Assembly: GCA_030159075.1 (NCBI GenBank)
Contig: BROG01000134.1
Span: 658,501 to 722,500, forward strand
From: Atrina japonica
Taxonomy: Eukaryota > Mollusca > Bivalvia > Pterioida > Pinnidae
Direction of reading: 5' to 3'
DNA length: 64,000 bases
The first letter of the stretch is position 1. Every line of letters starts with the position of its first letter. The notes beneath the pieces were generated by a model that searched no databases, was not told where the DNA came from, and was given only the letters and a program-made list of their open reading frames with translations. The position numbers were made by a program, and so were the translations under genes. This document shows positions 24,654 through 40,100 of the stretch, one piece after another.

Positions 24654-27600
24654 ATGTATATAGATATATAGTGAATATGGTAGAAAAAATACAACCAGTA
24701 ATAAATGTGAAATATTCAATACAATAGAGATTAAAAAGTAGCAGATAAAGAAGAAGTTACATGTATACACAAACACATACACACACATACACACAAACAT
24801 ACACACAAACACACACAGACATACACATACACACACATACACACAAACATACACACACACAGACATACACACAAACATATGCACATACTTACACACACAG
24901 ACATACACATACACACAAACATACACACACACACACACACACAAACACACAGACATACACACACATACATACACACAAACATACACACTCAAACATACAC
25001 ACAAACATATGCACATACATGTACATACATACACACAGACATACACATATACACACACTCACATAAACATACACACTCACACATACACACAAACATATGC
25101 ACATACATACACACACAAACACATACACAGACATACACAAAAACACAGACATACACAAAAACACACAATCATATACACAAACACACACATACACCCAAAC
25201 AAACACACACATAAACACACACATATATACACGCACACATATATAATGTAATAAAATTACATGTATATCCAAACAGATATAATTTATACTCACAAATTAA
25301 ATTATGAGGTACCAGTATTCTCTTTAAATAATACCAAAATAATATAATGAAAGTTATCTCTCTTTGAGCTGGCTTTTTATATTTGCAAATGAGTTAGCTT
25401 TGAAAATCTCTAATTTCCTACATGTATCTCCCGAGTTACCAATCAATAAATGACCATAGGCATGGCAACTGACCTAGCCCTTAATCCGATTTGGATATAT
25501 ATTGAGGCCTAATTTTCACCTGAGACATAAAGTGACAAACTTCATCAGAAATCTGTAATGTATGTGTATTGGCTCAAAGGTCGTAGTTATCACACAGATT
25601 CTGACTCCTTACAGTTTCAAAACAATAGAATATTATTCTACATGTATTTGTGAAACATATATTCTAAAGGTAATCATACAAACAGGATAATAAATAGGAT
25701 GATAAGTTTAATAATTCAATATTTAGGATCTTGTTCCACTTTCCACACTGGCATAACTCTGCAGTCAATTCTTGAAGTAATGTCACTTGATTCATCGTTA
25801 TTCTCTTTAAAACGCCACATTTTTTCAGGAATGTTTTTTCTGCTATATAAAATTATCTTTACATGTATAAAGCCAAATTCATTATCGCCATATGCCACTT
25901 TATTTTTGGAACAAACGTCCATTTCAAAGTGTCAGTTATCTTGATGTACTGCCATAACTGTTCGTAGTCAATGAAGTGGCTAATTGGTTTCTAGAGATCC
26001 CCGTTGCTAAGCAAAGCAGCAGTAGTAAAACCAACTGATTAAGGAATTAAATAAACAAGATAATTACTTAATATGACTTCTTGTTCTGTTTTCTGTTCAT
26101 TATAGATATATCTATGATGACAGGAAATGGTAACTCTGTTTTCCCCAAGATGTAAAAATTCATTGCCAAACTCAGTGTTTGGCCGTAATTTCTAAATAAG
26201 AAAAGGTGGCTGTTTATTAAGAATTGACTGTACAAAAATTCGAAGTATAATTTTTTTGTGGAAATAAAATTATCAATGTAAATAATAGAAATGAAAAAGG
26301 TAAACAGACTAGATATATGTAAATGATATGTCATTTTTTTAAGGACTCCTCACAACATAGTGGAAAAACAATTAGCAGACAATTTTGTTTTCTGTACATA
26401 TATACATTTTTTCCAGAGAAATACCTGTTTCTTGCCAGAAGATCTGAAAAACTTTTATATGACATCTGATGGATTCAAATTAACATGGTCGGTTAAAATG
26501 GACAGTAAGTAATGCATGATAATTAAAAACAATACCTGAAACAAATGCACATATGTTACTTGTTGCATATACTTATTAGATTATATGTGATACAATGTCA
26601 ATGATTGTGGGTGAGTGAATATGTTCTGATATGATCCTAAAACTGATATTGCCATACTTTAGCTTCACATCATATCATACATGTATATACATGTACCATG
26701 TGTACTGCTACAAGAGTCTTAAATTGTAATATAATTCGACTAAAAAATAAGAATATCGCAGAATCAATTATAAAAGTATACATGTAATCAACAGTCAGAA
26801 AAAATTATTGCAAAGTTTCACGTAAGTCAGATCTAACCAACAGGAATATGTGTATTTATCAATAATATATCTAATAAATACACCAAGCACACATAAGCAA
26901 TACACATATGCAACACACACATGCAACACACTTGCATACAACATGCACACACATACAATTATATATGTATAATTTTATAAATATATATATCTAGATGGCC
27001 CTGTACCAATTGGCAAAATGTACATCAACAGAGTGAATCAACTTGTAAGAGTAGGTGGAAACACAGCAACAAGTCATGTTAATCCTACACTAGCAGACTT
27101 AGAGGGAGATTCAGACCTAGAGGATGAGACATCAGGTAAGTTTCTATAAATCCCAATAAAGCCTAGGTCACATTGTCCTGATTTCTAGTTACGAGTTACG
27201 ACAACAAAAGATAAGTTATAACTTGGCCAATATTCTGCAAATTTTTGCAAGACAATCATGTTAACAACTGACATTATCTCAACAATGCCCAAGCTAGTCA
27301 TTGACATAGAAACATGAGATTGTGATGATTGATCGACGAGACATGCACAAGTGAAGGGGACATTTCAAGACTTCATGTCGACATGTACTGGAGATGAAAA
27401 CTTGCAAGATAATTTTAAAACGTTGTTTTCCGAGAATTGGCGACAAGAAGAAACATCTATTTGACATGCAAAGATATGTGTTCTAGACCCATATGACACC
27501 TGCCAACGAATGGCGAGTTGGAACTTGTAGAGCCATCTTGTGACAGTGTGACTTAGGCTTAAAAATGAGTTACTTATTTGACCTAAATTAAAGTTAGTAT

Positions 27601-30600
27601 GGTTCCTGAGTGATTTAGTTGACCAGAATAAATGTAAGTCATCTAGGTGACTCAATTGACTTCAGTTAAAGTTAGCCAAAGGCTCAAGTGAGCTCAGTCA
27701 TCACTACCCATTTGTTGTCCATCCGTCCATCCGTTGTCTGTCCGTAAACCACTGATTTTGATGAAACTTGTTAGAAAATTTGTATTTTTGGGCCAGATTA
27801 GCCCAGGGTGAATCCAGGGTGGGGCAAGATATATCACAAAGGGTACTCGTCTTTGAAAATCTTCTACTCCAGAACCACTGCATGACTTGAAAAAAATGCA
27901 TTCTTTCTGAGTAATTTATGATGTATAATTCAACTTCGTATTTTTCATAGAAATCGAAATTAATTTTTGACATATCATTTTCATTAATTTTTGTGCGATT
28001 ACTTTGATTATCTCCCTTTGTATTCACTATGTTGCATTCATTTTATGTGTTTTACCAGTAACTTGATAAAGGAATGTGTTTGTGCAAGAATTTTGTGAAA
28101 ATCTAGTTTTTAAGTTTTTTTTAATGATTTTTATAAGACTGCATAAAGAGAGACATAGTCATATTTTTCACACTCGGCCTTTATTTCAAAATCACTGAAG
28201 GCATTCAGTGAAACTTTATAGGAAGTAAGTACTCAAGGTTCTCTACCAAATTTGTGTTTTGGGGTCAGATTAGCCCAGGGATGGGTCCAGGGTGGGACAA
28301 AATAGATTGCAAAAGGTACCCCTCTTTGAAAATCTTTAAAAATCTCCAGAACCACTGCATGAATTGAAAAACAGATTGTTTGTGAGTTTTCTTCATGGAT
28401 GTAACAGTATGATTCAAATTTTTATTTTTTGGCTAAATTGATATATTTATTTTTGACTTGTTTATGAAGTATTTTTAGACTGTAATTTTTATTCATTTTT
28501 GTGTGATTTCTTTGATTATCTCCCCTTGTATTCACTATGATGCATTCATTTCATGTGTTTTACGTGTATAAAGGTGAAGAAATGTTTTTTTTAAAGAAAT
28601 TGACTGAAATGTAATTTTTTAGTTTTTTTATGAATTTCTTAAAGCTGTGATATTTTTCGTTTCTTGGCCAGATCAGCTTACATATACATATTCTTTTTGG
28701 TTTTCTTTCCACATTTGTAGATGGTTCTCAGGTGAGCGATTTAGGCCCTATTGATCATCTTATTTAAGTCACCTGACCTGAATGGCAAAGTTGACCTGAA
28801 TAAATGAGTGTTTCTTGGGTCATCTGGGTAACTGTTAGATCACCTTAGTGACTCAGTTGACCTCAGATAAAGTAATTGTGATTGCTAGATTACCTTAGTG
28901 ACTCCATTGACCTCAATAAAAGTAATTATGAAGTGAGTGATTTGTTAGGTCATCTGAGGTGTTAGTTCAGTCAATGGCTGTATATCATTTTCAATAGTTT
29001 TAAAGTTTTTAGAGAATTTGTCATGTCCAAGTCATCATATCTTTCTGATTAGATTCACATTTGACTCAGATGTTTTAATGCTAGAGCAAGGACTCAAGTG
29101 ACCAATCATCAAGGCTATTTCAGCCTTGTGTTTTTTACTTACTTCACCAACTTTTCAATCTTTTAAGGTCTTACTTTTCAATCTTTTAAGGTCTTGAGAA
29201 ACCAACATTTGACAACAGATGTAAAATATTTGAGTTAGATCCATGTGATGGATATGGGAAAGTATGCCTTGTTTATAAAGAAAGTAAAGTAGGTATGTAT
29301 AAGTGTCATTTAATCCTATGTGCCGTTTCTTTAACATGCATTCTGCATATTGTTATTTTCTAATCCCAAGATATAAATGAAAAAAAATTATTTTATTTTA
29401 TTTTCAAGTAAAACTATGTTCATGGATGGTTCTTGATAAATTGAACAAAATGCAGTATAACATTAAACAAGTGAAAAGCCTGTAGTGTGGCAGTTCCAGA
29501 TTCTGTGATATATTCTTACATATAAGAACTTTTACAGTCTTAAACAAGACATTAGTTACATTAGAAATCAACAGAAGAATTTACATTTGATTTTGAAAAA
29601 TAATGTGCTCAAAATATTAGTGAGAGTATGCTAATGTAAAACTAATATCATAATTTATACAGCTTCTCACTACAAAATGAATGACAAATAGATCGGTATA
29701 AAATGTCTGTAAATAAATCAAACACAGAAATACTCTAAAGAAATAAAGATTATAATATACACATATGATAGATATACAACAAAGCTGCATATATGGAAAA
29801 GCCAGAGATGGGATCAGGTGCTAAGGAGGAACATGCATCACCTGATGACCAAGCACATCATTTGTGAGTCCAGAATCAAATCAAAATAAAACAAATCTGG
29901 ATATACCTCCTGTGACATTGATATAGATGATTCAGCAAATATTCTTAATTTTAAATCAGCATTTCATTGAAAAACAGTAACAAAGGGTAATTCATTTTGA
30001 TAATGTAACATTTCATTTTCAGCTTTATAAGTTTCCAAAATATCTGTTAATGTATTGTATGCCTAGAAATATTTGCTACAGTTAAATTTTTGCGTTTTCG
30101 CAGATAGATGAGAGGGCAAATTTAAAATGAAAGCAAAATTTACAAGCTAAATAATTGAAGCACAGAACTGCATATCATCCCCGAGACTACGGTGATTAAG
30201 GGTGAATTAAGACTGCTGAATACTTTTTCTGTCATAAAAAGGGCTAAAATAACCAAGAGCAAAACTTTCCAGGTATACAATGCCTATTTTGAAATAAACA
30301 GAAATCATCTGCAAAATTTCATATTGTTGTGCCACGCCATACCTCTTCCAGTTTTCCATATTGTGATGTCAATCTGTTCCTGATTTTAATTTCATGATAA
30401 TCCTGATTTTAATGAGTTTGTAAGCTTATTTTCAGGGTCATGTGTTTCAAATGATCATTTGCATAATTTTGTGTGGCTATTTCAGAATCCTACACATTCC
30501 ACACATATTGTTAAACCATATTCGACCCAGTAAGTGCCAATATCCCTATAAGCACCCCATCCCTTTTGGTGCATATGATTGATAATCTTTTCTAGCTGGT

Positions 30601-31137
30601 TGACAAGGAGATGTGGACCTGAAAACCATAAGTAACAGTTTATCTGTAGCCCCCAGGAATGGTAGAATGTCGATAGTTGTCCTCGGTTATAACTACAACA
30701 ACTCTGCTAGCATGCCTTATAAAAAATTAACCGTTTTATGTCAATTTGACTATTAATTGATCCCATGAAGAACCAACCCCTTTTTTCGTGATTTGTGTAG
30801 TGGCCTGGGCACTTAATGGGTCGAATATGGTATATGATATACTACACATAACATGATTTAATCTGTGTTTTTATTAACATTGTGTTGGTTGCCAGACATG
30901 TCATATATTGATGCCAACGAAATTTTTGATGGGAAACACACATCTGAGCTTGTCAGATTTGGTATGACACTGATTTTACTTATAAATGTTTGCTACGATT
31001 ATTGTATAGTGGAAATCTGGGAAATTATTCAGTCTTTATGCTAGAACTCTTCTATTCTATTCCTTTGTATAAGATCAGAATAAAAATACAGAAATAGCAC
31101 TTGTTTGAAAGATAATAAAATATTAAATGTAAATTTC

Positions 31138-31184
<47 letters not shown>

Positions 31185-34100
31185 TTTCAATAGGATAAAA
31201 ATGGAAATCATTCATTTCTGTACAAAAATGATGTCATTTTGATGTATCAAAACTTTAGTGTATGTGTACTAAAATTATAGGTCAGTCAAAACTGCTGATC
31301 ATTATCAGTGTCAGAATCATCAATCAATTATTATCAGTTAATATATTCGTGTACAGCATGTACAGTCTTACCTGTTTTAAAAGGCTATACAAGTATACCA
31401 CAAAAGTCATATATGGCAGGTGATATTTTAAATCTGGTGACTCACTGTTGGATTTCTTGGGTTATGTTTTATTTACTCATGGAATAAACAAAAAAAACCC
31501 AATTTATTATAACATCTTTGTCTTATCTAGTTTACAAAAATAAGTTGTATATGTATATAAGAACTAGAAGTAATTAAAGTAGAAAGGGTCAAAGTTGTCC
31601 AGGAAATTCTATGGCTGTACCCATGATTTTCCTTACACTTAATATGTCACATAAATCCATAAACATACTGAAGTTTACATTTTGGAGAATATAACTACCC
31701 TTTCATTGTATTTGCATTATGGACCACTCATGTTACCTAACTTGATAAAAGCATTTACCTTGCAAGCCAAAGGTCTCATTTTACACTCTGATTATTTATT
31801 CACATTTTACAACTCCAAAAAAGATTTTTAGTGGCGTAATGATGTAAAAAAAGATTTTAGTAGCATAATGATTTAAAAAAGATTTTAGCCTCGTAATGAT
31901 TTAAAAAAAAGATTTTAGAGGCGTAATGATTAAAAAAATTTTTTAGTGGCATAATAATTCAAAAAAAGATTTAAGTGGCATAATGATTAACAAAAAGTTT
32001 TAGTGGTGTAATGATTTTAAAAAAGATTTTAGTGGGGTAATGATTTAAAATACGATTTTAGTTGTGAAATAATTTAAAAAGTCACAAATCCTTTGGATGA
32101 TACTTATAACTGGATTACATGTACATATCACAGCAGTAGCTGCGCATTGAATAAGTCTCCCTGCTTCAACATTTGTTCATAGGACAAAAAAAAACTGGCA
32201 CTTAATTGTTAGCTTGTGAAGTCTTCATAAAGGTGAAACCTTTTGGCGGATTTAAAACCTGGTCACCACCATAAAACTAAAGTTGAGTGTGGCGTAAAGT
32301 GCTATTCAAAATTGAAAATCAAATTCCAAAGTACACATGAATAAGTTATAAAACATCAAATATACATCTTTATGTTTTGAATATTCAATAGTTACTCATA
32401 GGACTCAATGGTTTCTCATCTCTCCTCAGTGTGGTGTATAAGCATTGGCTACTAATCATTTTAATGCTAATATTGTAATCATCAACCTTTGTTTTTACCC
32501 ATACCCCGTACTGGCAGTAGACATATTTTGCACGTGACCAAATTGTTGTTAAAATGTAAAGCAACACAGTGCTTTAAGTGTAATGTTTCACAATTTCAGG
32601 CGAAGCAAGTATATGTATAGCAGATACATGAAATTTATTCCTTACACTCTTCAGCATGTTCAGAGAGAATATATACATGTGACCCACCTAGTGACTATGA
32701 GGTTCAAGGGCAGTGATGTCATAATTGAGAAAATTTATGTCAAATTATATTGAAAAATATGTGGTGCACATGTCTGTAATAATTACTTCTACTGCTATTT
32801 AAAAATTATTTGATATATAAAATTGCAGTGAAAATTAGATAATTGTTTTTCTGGTTTACTAGAAATTGTATAGCAGATGTCTTTTGAAGTGTTAATTAAA
32901 CATGGGATTCTATATTTGGAATACTTTGACAAAATGTTTCCCATATATTAGTATTACTATGAAGACGAAATTCCTTCATATTTGATATTTCCTCAGTTTT
33001 ATTTTGTTATGTCCCCCAGTGTTCCACTGCTAACAATATAACGTTCAACTTGTCCATGATTATCTATATATACATGTAAGATATATAATTAATTTAACCT
33101 TTAATATCAAGTTCTGTCTACAATTGATTGCTGTATACTCAAGAAGTTTTGTACGTGCCTTTCTGATATGAGCACAGTCTCTCTGTTGGTGACCTGCATG
33201 ACATCTGATATCAAAGTTAATGTGTGTCATGACCTGCATGACATCTGATATCAAAGTTAATGAATAAATCCAGATCTGTGTCTATGATTGATTGCTGTGT
33301 ATACTCCAGAATTTATGTAGGTGCCTTTCTTATATGAGCACTATCTCTGTTGATGACCTGCACGACATCTGATATTAAAGTTTATATCAATCATGTATAT
33401 AAAATTGTAAGTTATTGGAGTTGTGTATGAAATGGAACAGATCAAATTACAATTAGGCTTTGTATGTACATTTCTTCAATTTCAACTGTTTATTATATTA
33501 TTATAATTTTGATCAATAGATCTCTAATTTTAAACTATGCTGAGTGTCTAAATTCATTGTACAACATTAGTGTGACCTGGCTTTGTCCTTTATGCCATAA
33601 TATAAATTTAGATTTATTCATTCTGTGTATTATTGATATACATAGTAACTAGCAAATGTTATTATAATATGAAAGAAAATGAACGGTTAATAGCTTAATT
33701 TGTATTTGGTTCAGTCATAAATATTCCCTCAGGAAGAATACTCATTTTCCGTGTATACAATATAACCAATTTGTCTCCCCCACTATATAAGACAAACTAT
33801 AATCACTCGAAAGATGTTGAATTTGTTGAAAATGCCACTAAAGCAATAAACTTCATTATGAGCTTTAATCCACAGATTTCATTTATTTTTTATTGTTATA
33901 TTATGTTGTTGTATTATTCAGTTATCCATTTTCTCTCAATTATCCTTGGGCTTGGCATCATAAAACTTAAGAATTTAATGAAGTTAGAAATTTGCATCGT
34001 CATCTGCTTAGTCAGTCAGATTTCAGGATAAGCCATATACAGTTGACTTATAATTTAGACTTCTGTTATTCTGAGGTTTTATGGTGCTGAAGATATGTAT

Positions 34101-37100
34101 TTCCACACCTGATTATATTTATTATTGTACATACTTCTACCACATTTTAATGGTCATCTTTAAAGTACTGTCTCCGATATATATCTTAAGCTGCTCTTTC
34201 TCAGAATGGAAGTTACTAATATAAAATGTACCTTATCAAGTGACAATTCCTTACACTAATAAAAATAATATTCATGACAAAAAGGCGTGTGTTCCTGTAT
34301 GGGTAGTATATACTGTAGTAGGACAGAATCTGCAAAATAAATTTGACCATATACAATGAAATATTGTTTGTATATGTGTACCAAGGTAAACTGGCACATG
34401 TTTACAAACACAACGAGTCTAAATTGAATCATAACAGGGGTGGCCGGCTTCTTGTCAACACAGAAATTAGAGCTTCAGTAACTCATAGACTCCGTGCAAG
34501 GCATTATGCTTTATTTGTGTACCCTATTTTGGAAAATAAACAGTATTGCTGTGGATTCTAACAGAATCAGGATCCATCACTTTATATTGATTCGTTAAAG
34601 CTTAAATTCTGCATTTTATCTTGTCTCGGAATTTGGATATCATAAAAAATAAATGAAAAATGTCACGAAAGAGGCAGTTTGGTATCGATATTGATAAACG
34701 ACAGTATGGTGTCATAAGATTTTGTTGCTGTTCATACGATAATTCAGAGACAGTACTTTAACCTTGTATCTATTTACACCATTATGTAGTATACTTGTGT
34801 GTATCATCACTGTGCAATTCGGCTTTTGGGTCAGTTGATCATTTATATAATTTTGTTTTAGTCTCGTGTACATGCACATGATCTAGGTGATTTGAGTTGT
34901 TTCTTTTTTACTCATTTGTTTTTCGTTTCTCCATTTTCTTAGATTTTGTTAGTGTGTGTGTTTTTTGTTTGTTTTTTATTTTGTTTAGTTTTTGGATGAG
35001 AAAATGAAACTGTAAAATTTATGACTTTGATGATAATTAAAGGAACTATAAATGCAAATATCAATGACATCTTAATCTCTGATAAAGAGTATAACTTGTA
35101 CCGTTTATTTAGTTATTTTGTAATTATGTCTAGGGTTCATATGGCAAACCATATTGGCTGCTACAAAACTATGTATACAGTGCATATACGAGTGTGATTG
35201 GACAGTTAATACGACAAGTATTTATTTTAGCGTATTTGAATAAAGCGCAAATTATAGATCATGAATTATTTGGCTAAATCATGAATTAGCACTATAGTTC
35301 TCTTATATTCCATAGACTGAGTGAACTAGCTGACATGTATTTTGTAACAGTTGTTTAATGTGACTAATCCAGTCGTATTAGTTCATAATAAATAAATGAG
35401 TACATATCATAGCCGTTAACAAAAGCCTATATATTATTTCCCGTTAATAGATATGGCAGTGACCAGGTTACATCATGTGTAGTCAATGTAGCTTTGGTGA
35501 AATACATATATATTGGCGATAGCGTGAAAAGTACAAAAATATTTTAAGTATTTTTAGTTTTAATAAACGTACATTTATGTATATGTGTATTTTCATCACC
35601 CATGCTTATTGTCTAGTTTTCTTGCTGGTTAGGGGGCCTCATAGCAGAGCTGTAGTTGTAGATAGTTATTGTTGTAACAACCTAAAATTTTACCTGTAAA
35701 CATTTGAGAACACTGTTTTGCACACCTGTTCTATATGGTAGTACATTGCTAATACAAAAGATTAAAAATATGTCAGATTTGGTTAAAGACGCACATATTT
35801 CTATTAATATGTGGGTACCCCTGTCTTGTAACATGTGAGCAAATTTCTACAGGCTGCCTTTGTAAATCATTCTAGGATGCTACGGTTTGTTTATTCCCAG
35901 AAATCACTGGAACAAACTACTGTTTAATAATGAAAGTTAGCCATGACAAACTTCTGCCGCTTAAAAAAAATTGGAACTATCAAGTCATATTTATATTTTT
36001 GTACCAATATCATCTTTTCCCCCCTATAATCCTTAAAGATAACATAACAAAAGAATTTCAATTTTGAGTAATGTGTGTAAAGCTTAAACGGAAGCATTTA
36101 GGTTAGATCTCCCATAATAAACCAGCTGAGTCATGTGACTTATTGAGATCAGTTGTGTTCTAACAAAATTTTAAAAATCGTAGATATCAAAGTATAAGTC
36201 CTGAGGATGTCCTGGATACAATGTTCAAATCTGGTGAATATTGTGTAAACACGGAACTGTGGAAATCCAGAGGTGGAATAAGGTGCCATGGAGGATTAAG
36301 CAATCCCTGTTGATCGGTCACAGCCGCCGTGAGTCCACAGTAGGATCAAATCAAATGTGTGAAGAATAAATCTTAGTATCCATTGGTACATAGGGTTTTG
36401 TTGACGTGTGTTCTGCTAATTAAACTTTAGATATTAAACATGTGAACAACCACGTCAACCAATTCTTTTCAATTTGGTTTGTGTCATGTCATTACTTTCT
36501 AGAAACAGTAGGGGCACGGGACACTGATAAAGTCCCTTTGTTTATACATTTTGTTTGATAGAATCATCATTTGTCAGCTATTGTTTGTTTTTAGCTTAAA
36601 TCATTTATCAGCATTTTTTAGAAAATATGACAATAGTTCAGTGACTGATACAAATTGAGAACAAATCAACAAAAGTTATTGTTTTATTGACATATGTAAT
36701 TTGGATCTAATTTCAGGAGGGAATGAACCCAAATCAGAAATCTGGTTTCTCGATAGAGCTCTCAGATGGCATTTTTTGACGGACACGTTTATATCATATT
36801 ACCGTCTGCTGTTGATGCATCTGGGATTACCACAGTGGCAATACGCACTTACAGATATAGGTGTCAGTCAGCAAGCACAGGTAAAGTTACTTTCAAGTTA
36901 CAAAAAAGATAAACATGTTTTTGGAATTACTATAAACCCAGAATTAAAGATGATTTTAAACTATTAGTTTCACTAATTGAACCTCTGTTTACACTGCTTT
37001 TTCATAGAATATCATCATTTTCTAATGATGTATATGAAAAAAAAAACATTCATTGCACTGATTTTAATGTGCTCACAGATTGTCATGTGTAAAACATAGC

Positions 37101-40100
37101 TTATGTAAATAACTCACAAAGTTGTGATTTGTTTAGATCAGATATAATATGCAGGTGGCTGCAAGTGACTGTTTTTTATGTGAAATTTAAACGATAATGA
37201 ATTATCTATCACTATAAAAGTATACATTTTATGATAGAATAATAATATGTATAATTTTAAGAAATCCCGCTAAAACCTGCATCCTAAATAGCTGTCATGC
37301 TCCCATTTTTTGATTTATCAGTGGTTTTAATAAAAAAGCCACCCTGGTAAAAAAAAGGGGGGGGGCATGATGCAGCTAAATAATGTGCATTAGGTAAGCC
37401 TTGCATCCTTCATCTGCATTATTGTCCAAACCAACCATTACTACTTTTGCTGGACTCGTGGTGAAAGTACAGTCTTGACCTATTAGAAAAAGATATTTTA
37501 CATGACTCAGTCCTGGAAATGAAATCTGGAACTATCTCCTTGTGAGGCAAATATTCTAACCAACAGATCGATCATTGTAGTTGTCACTTGTGGAGGAGGA
37601 AAGAAAATTTATATTTATAACATGCCCCTCAAAGGGATACAATGAATGTTTCATGTTTTACCATATATAAATCATAGTATCTCACATGCAGGATTTAAGT
37701 ATCATTTTTGAAGCTAAAATCATAGGAAAATCAAATTAAATTGTATTAAAGAAAGGAATTATATACTCCCTGATACTCCCTGAAAATTACATGGTAACAT
37801 TTAAGAGACTTTTGTATGTTTCATTAATTATTTTATAATTTAGCAATGGTTTAGTATGTATGCACCAGTGAGGCTAGAACTAGATAGAGAAATTCCTTGT
37901 GATTCTTCAAGCTCGTCGTCAATAGTTCCAGGGAGTCAACTGGATGTTAACAAAGTTTTTAAGGGGAAAACAGACAAGAAGTAAGTATGATTAATTAAGC
38001 TACTGTAAAATGATGTAAATTGGTGCAGTATATATTTAGTACTTTGACATGTGTACAATTAGCGATTAGAACACTAATGTAGTAGTATACATTTACTATA
38101 TGCACGAGTATTTGAGTTAAGAATTACATGAAAATTTTAACACACAAAAAGCGTTTTGCACATTTATGCCTTTGTACAAATATCAAAAACATTAAATGTG
38201 CACTAAAATTTATCAGGTTTCATGAGACTTTTAGAAAATCATCAGTATTTTTATTTTAGAATAAGTAATAATAAATAACAATTTACTTACATGACCGATT
38301 TCAAGAATAAAGATGCCAAGATTGGAAGCTTCCTTACATTTTCATTTAAGTCTTGTAGTGTCAAGTCAAATAAAGTATTTCCATTAGAGTTTTTCCAGAC
38401 AGTTTAAATCTGTTATTATGAAACAAAAATCTACATCGAGATTTGAGTACAGATATTTTTCCTGACTATTTACTCCTTAGGACAAGGGAACATTTTGATC
38501 ATTGACTCTTGCTGTCTAAAACAATCAATTACTACCAGCTTATCTTTACATAAAGGTATCAAAAGCTTTAACCTTTTTTTTTCGTTTAGAGGTTTTTATA
38601 TTCATGCCCAGTCATATCTCTGATTAGATATGAGAAATTAGTGGATGCTAAGTTATTTATTGTATTTACCCATCAAATTTTCACAAATGTTGATGCCATT
38701 AATATGAAAATAACACTTTGCTAATAATAAAAGAATTGGAATCTGTAATTCTTTGGTATGTCCATTGAATATTTAAACATTTAATTCAATTCCAGAAAGG
38801 TGCCATTATCGTTTTTCTCATGCCCAGTCATATCTCTGATTAGATATGAAAAATTAGTGGATGCTAAGTTATTTATTGTATTTACCCATCAAATTTTCAC
38901 AAATGTTGATGCCATTAATATGAAAATAACACTTTTCTAATAATAAAAGTATTGGATCTGTCTTTGGTATCAATATTAAACATGTAATTCAATTCAAGGT
39001 GCCATTATGTCCCATTGATAGTAGGATTCTCCAGAAATATGTGTCCTTAATTTTTTATGTCTAGTTTTCTCCAGAAAGATGTGCCCTTAATTCTGTATAT
39101 CTAGTTTTCTCCAGAAAGGTGTGTCTTTAATTCTTTAAATATAGTTTTCTCCAGAAAGGTGTGCCCTGAATTCTTTATATCTAGTTTTCTCCAGAAATGT
39201 GTGCCCTGAATTCTTTATGTCAAATTTTGGACATATTATGCCTAGCAAGTACCTTATCTGTTTTTACTTGCAAAAGATATTTTTGTGCTTTAATCTTCAG
39301 GAGGATATCAAAATTAAATGTAAAGCACTAGTTATTGGAGTATTTATTCCTGCTTTGATTATTCAAACATATCTCGGGGGCATTATTAGATAATAGAATT
39401 CAATAAAATTAATTAGTAATTTTGATATTCAAGATTCTTTCTGTTTACTTATCTTTACAGAAAGCCATCAGGAACACAATCACAGAATGCTGGAAACATA
39501 AAGAAAAAACCTATAGTAACTTCTGCAAAGTAAGATAATTTGGAGTATATCATTTAACTTTATCTTCCCCTTTAGCTTAAAGGTGGTTTTTCAGAGAGCT
39601 CAGGTAACATAGTGAAATCTTTGTTTACTTGTACATATTATCTTGCTGGAGTTTGAAGAGTTGAGTATGATACATCAGCTTGAAACAAGAAATGGACAAA
39701 CTGACTCATAATGACCGTTGTTATTATACAAATTTCACCTCCTAAACAGGATTTTCCAGGAATAAATGTAAATATTGTTATTTACCATGACAGCATTTAC
39801 AGCTTCCAACAACAACAGAAAAATGCAGAACAATCATGCATTTTAGTTGTAAAATTCCATGATAGGCGACGGATATATCATTTTAACTTTCATCAGCTTG
39901 AGAAATTATTTATTTCATTCGGTAGCAATACACCATGACAAAAGTAAGCCAATTTAAAGAAATCTTTATAAATGATCTACATAATTATTTTGAAAATTGT
40001 TGAAGTGCAGCATTGCATTGCGCTATATAAACCAGAAATACAGTCACTATCTATCTATTTCATTGTCAAAATAAAAAGATCTAAACTCTTTTTTTCAGGT

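Noticed and set aside
24763..25242. CRISPR-like array from repeated ACACAAACATATGCACATAC words
   Set aside because: It is low-complexity CA/CATA sequence in an animal intron, with no unique spacers.
24573..25293. Several 80-160-codon frames of Cys/Val/Tyr or Thr/His
   Set aside because: They are translations of the TA and CA arrays.
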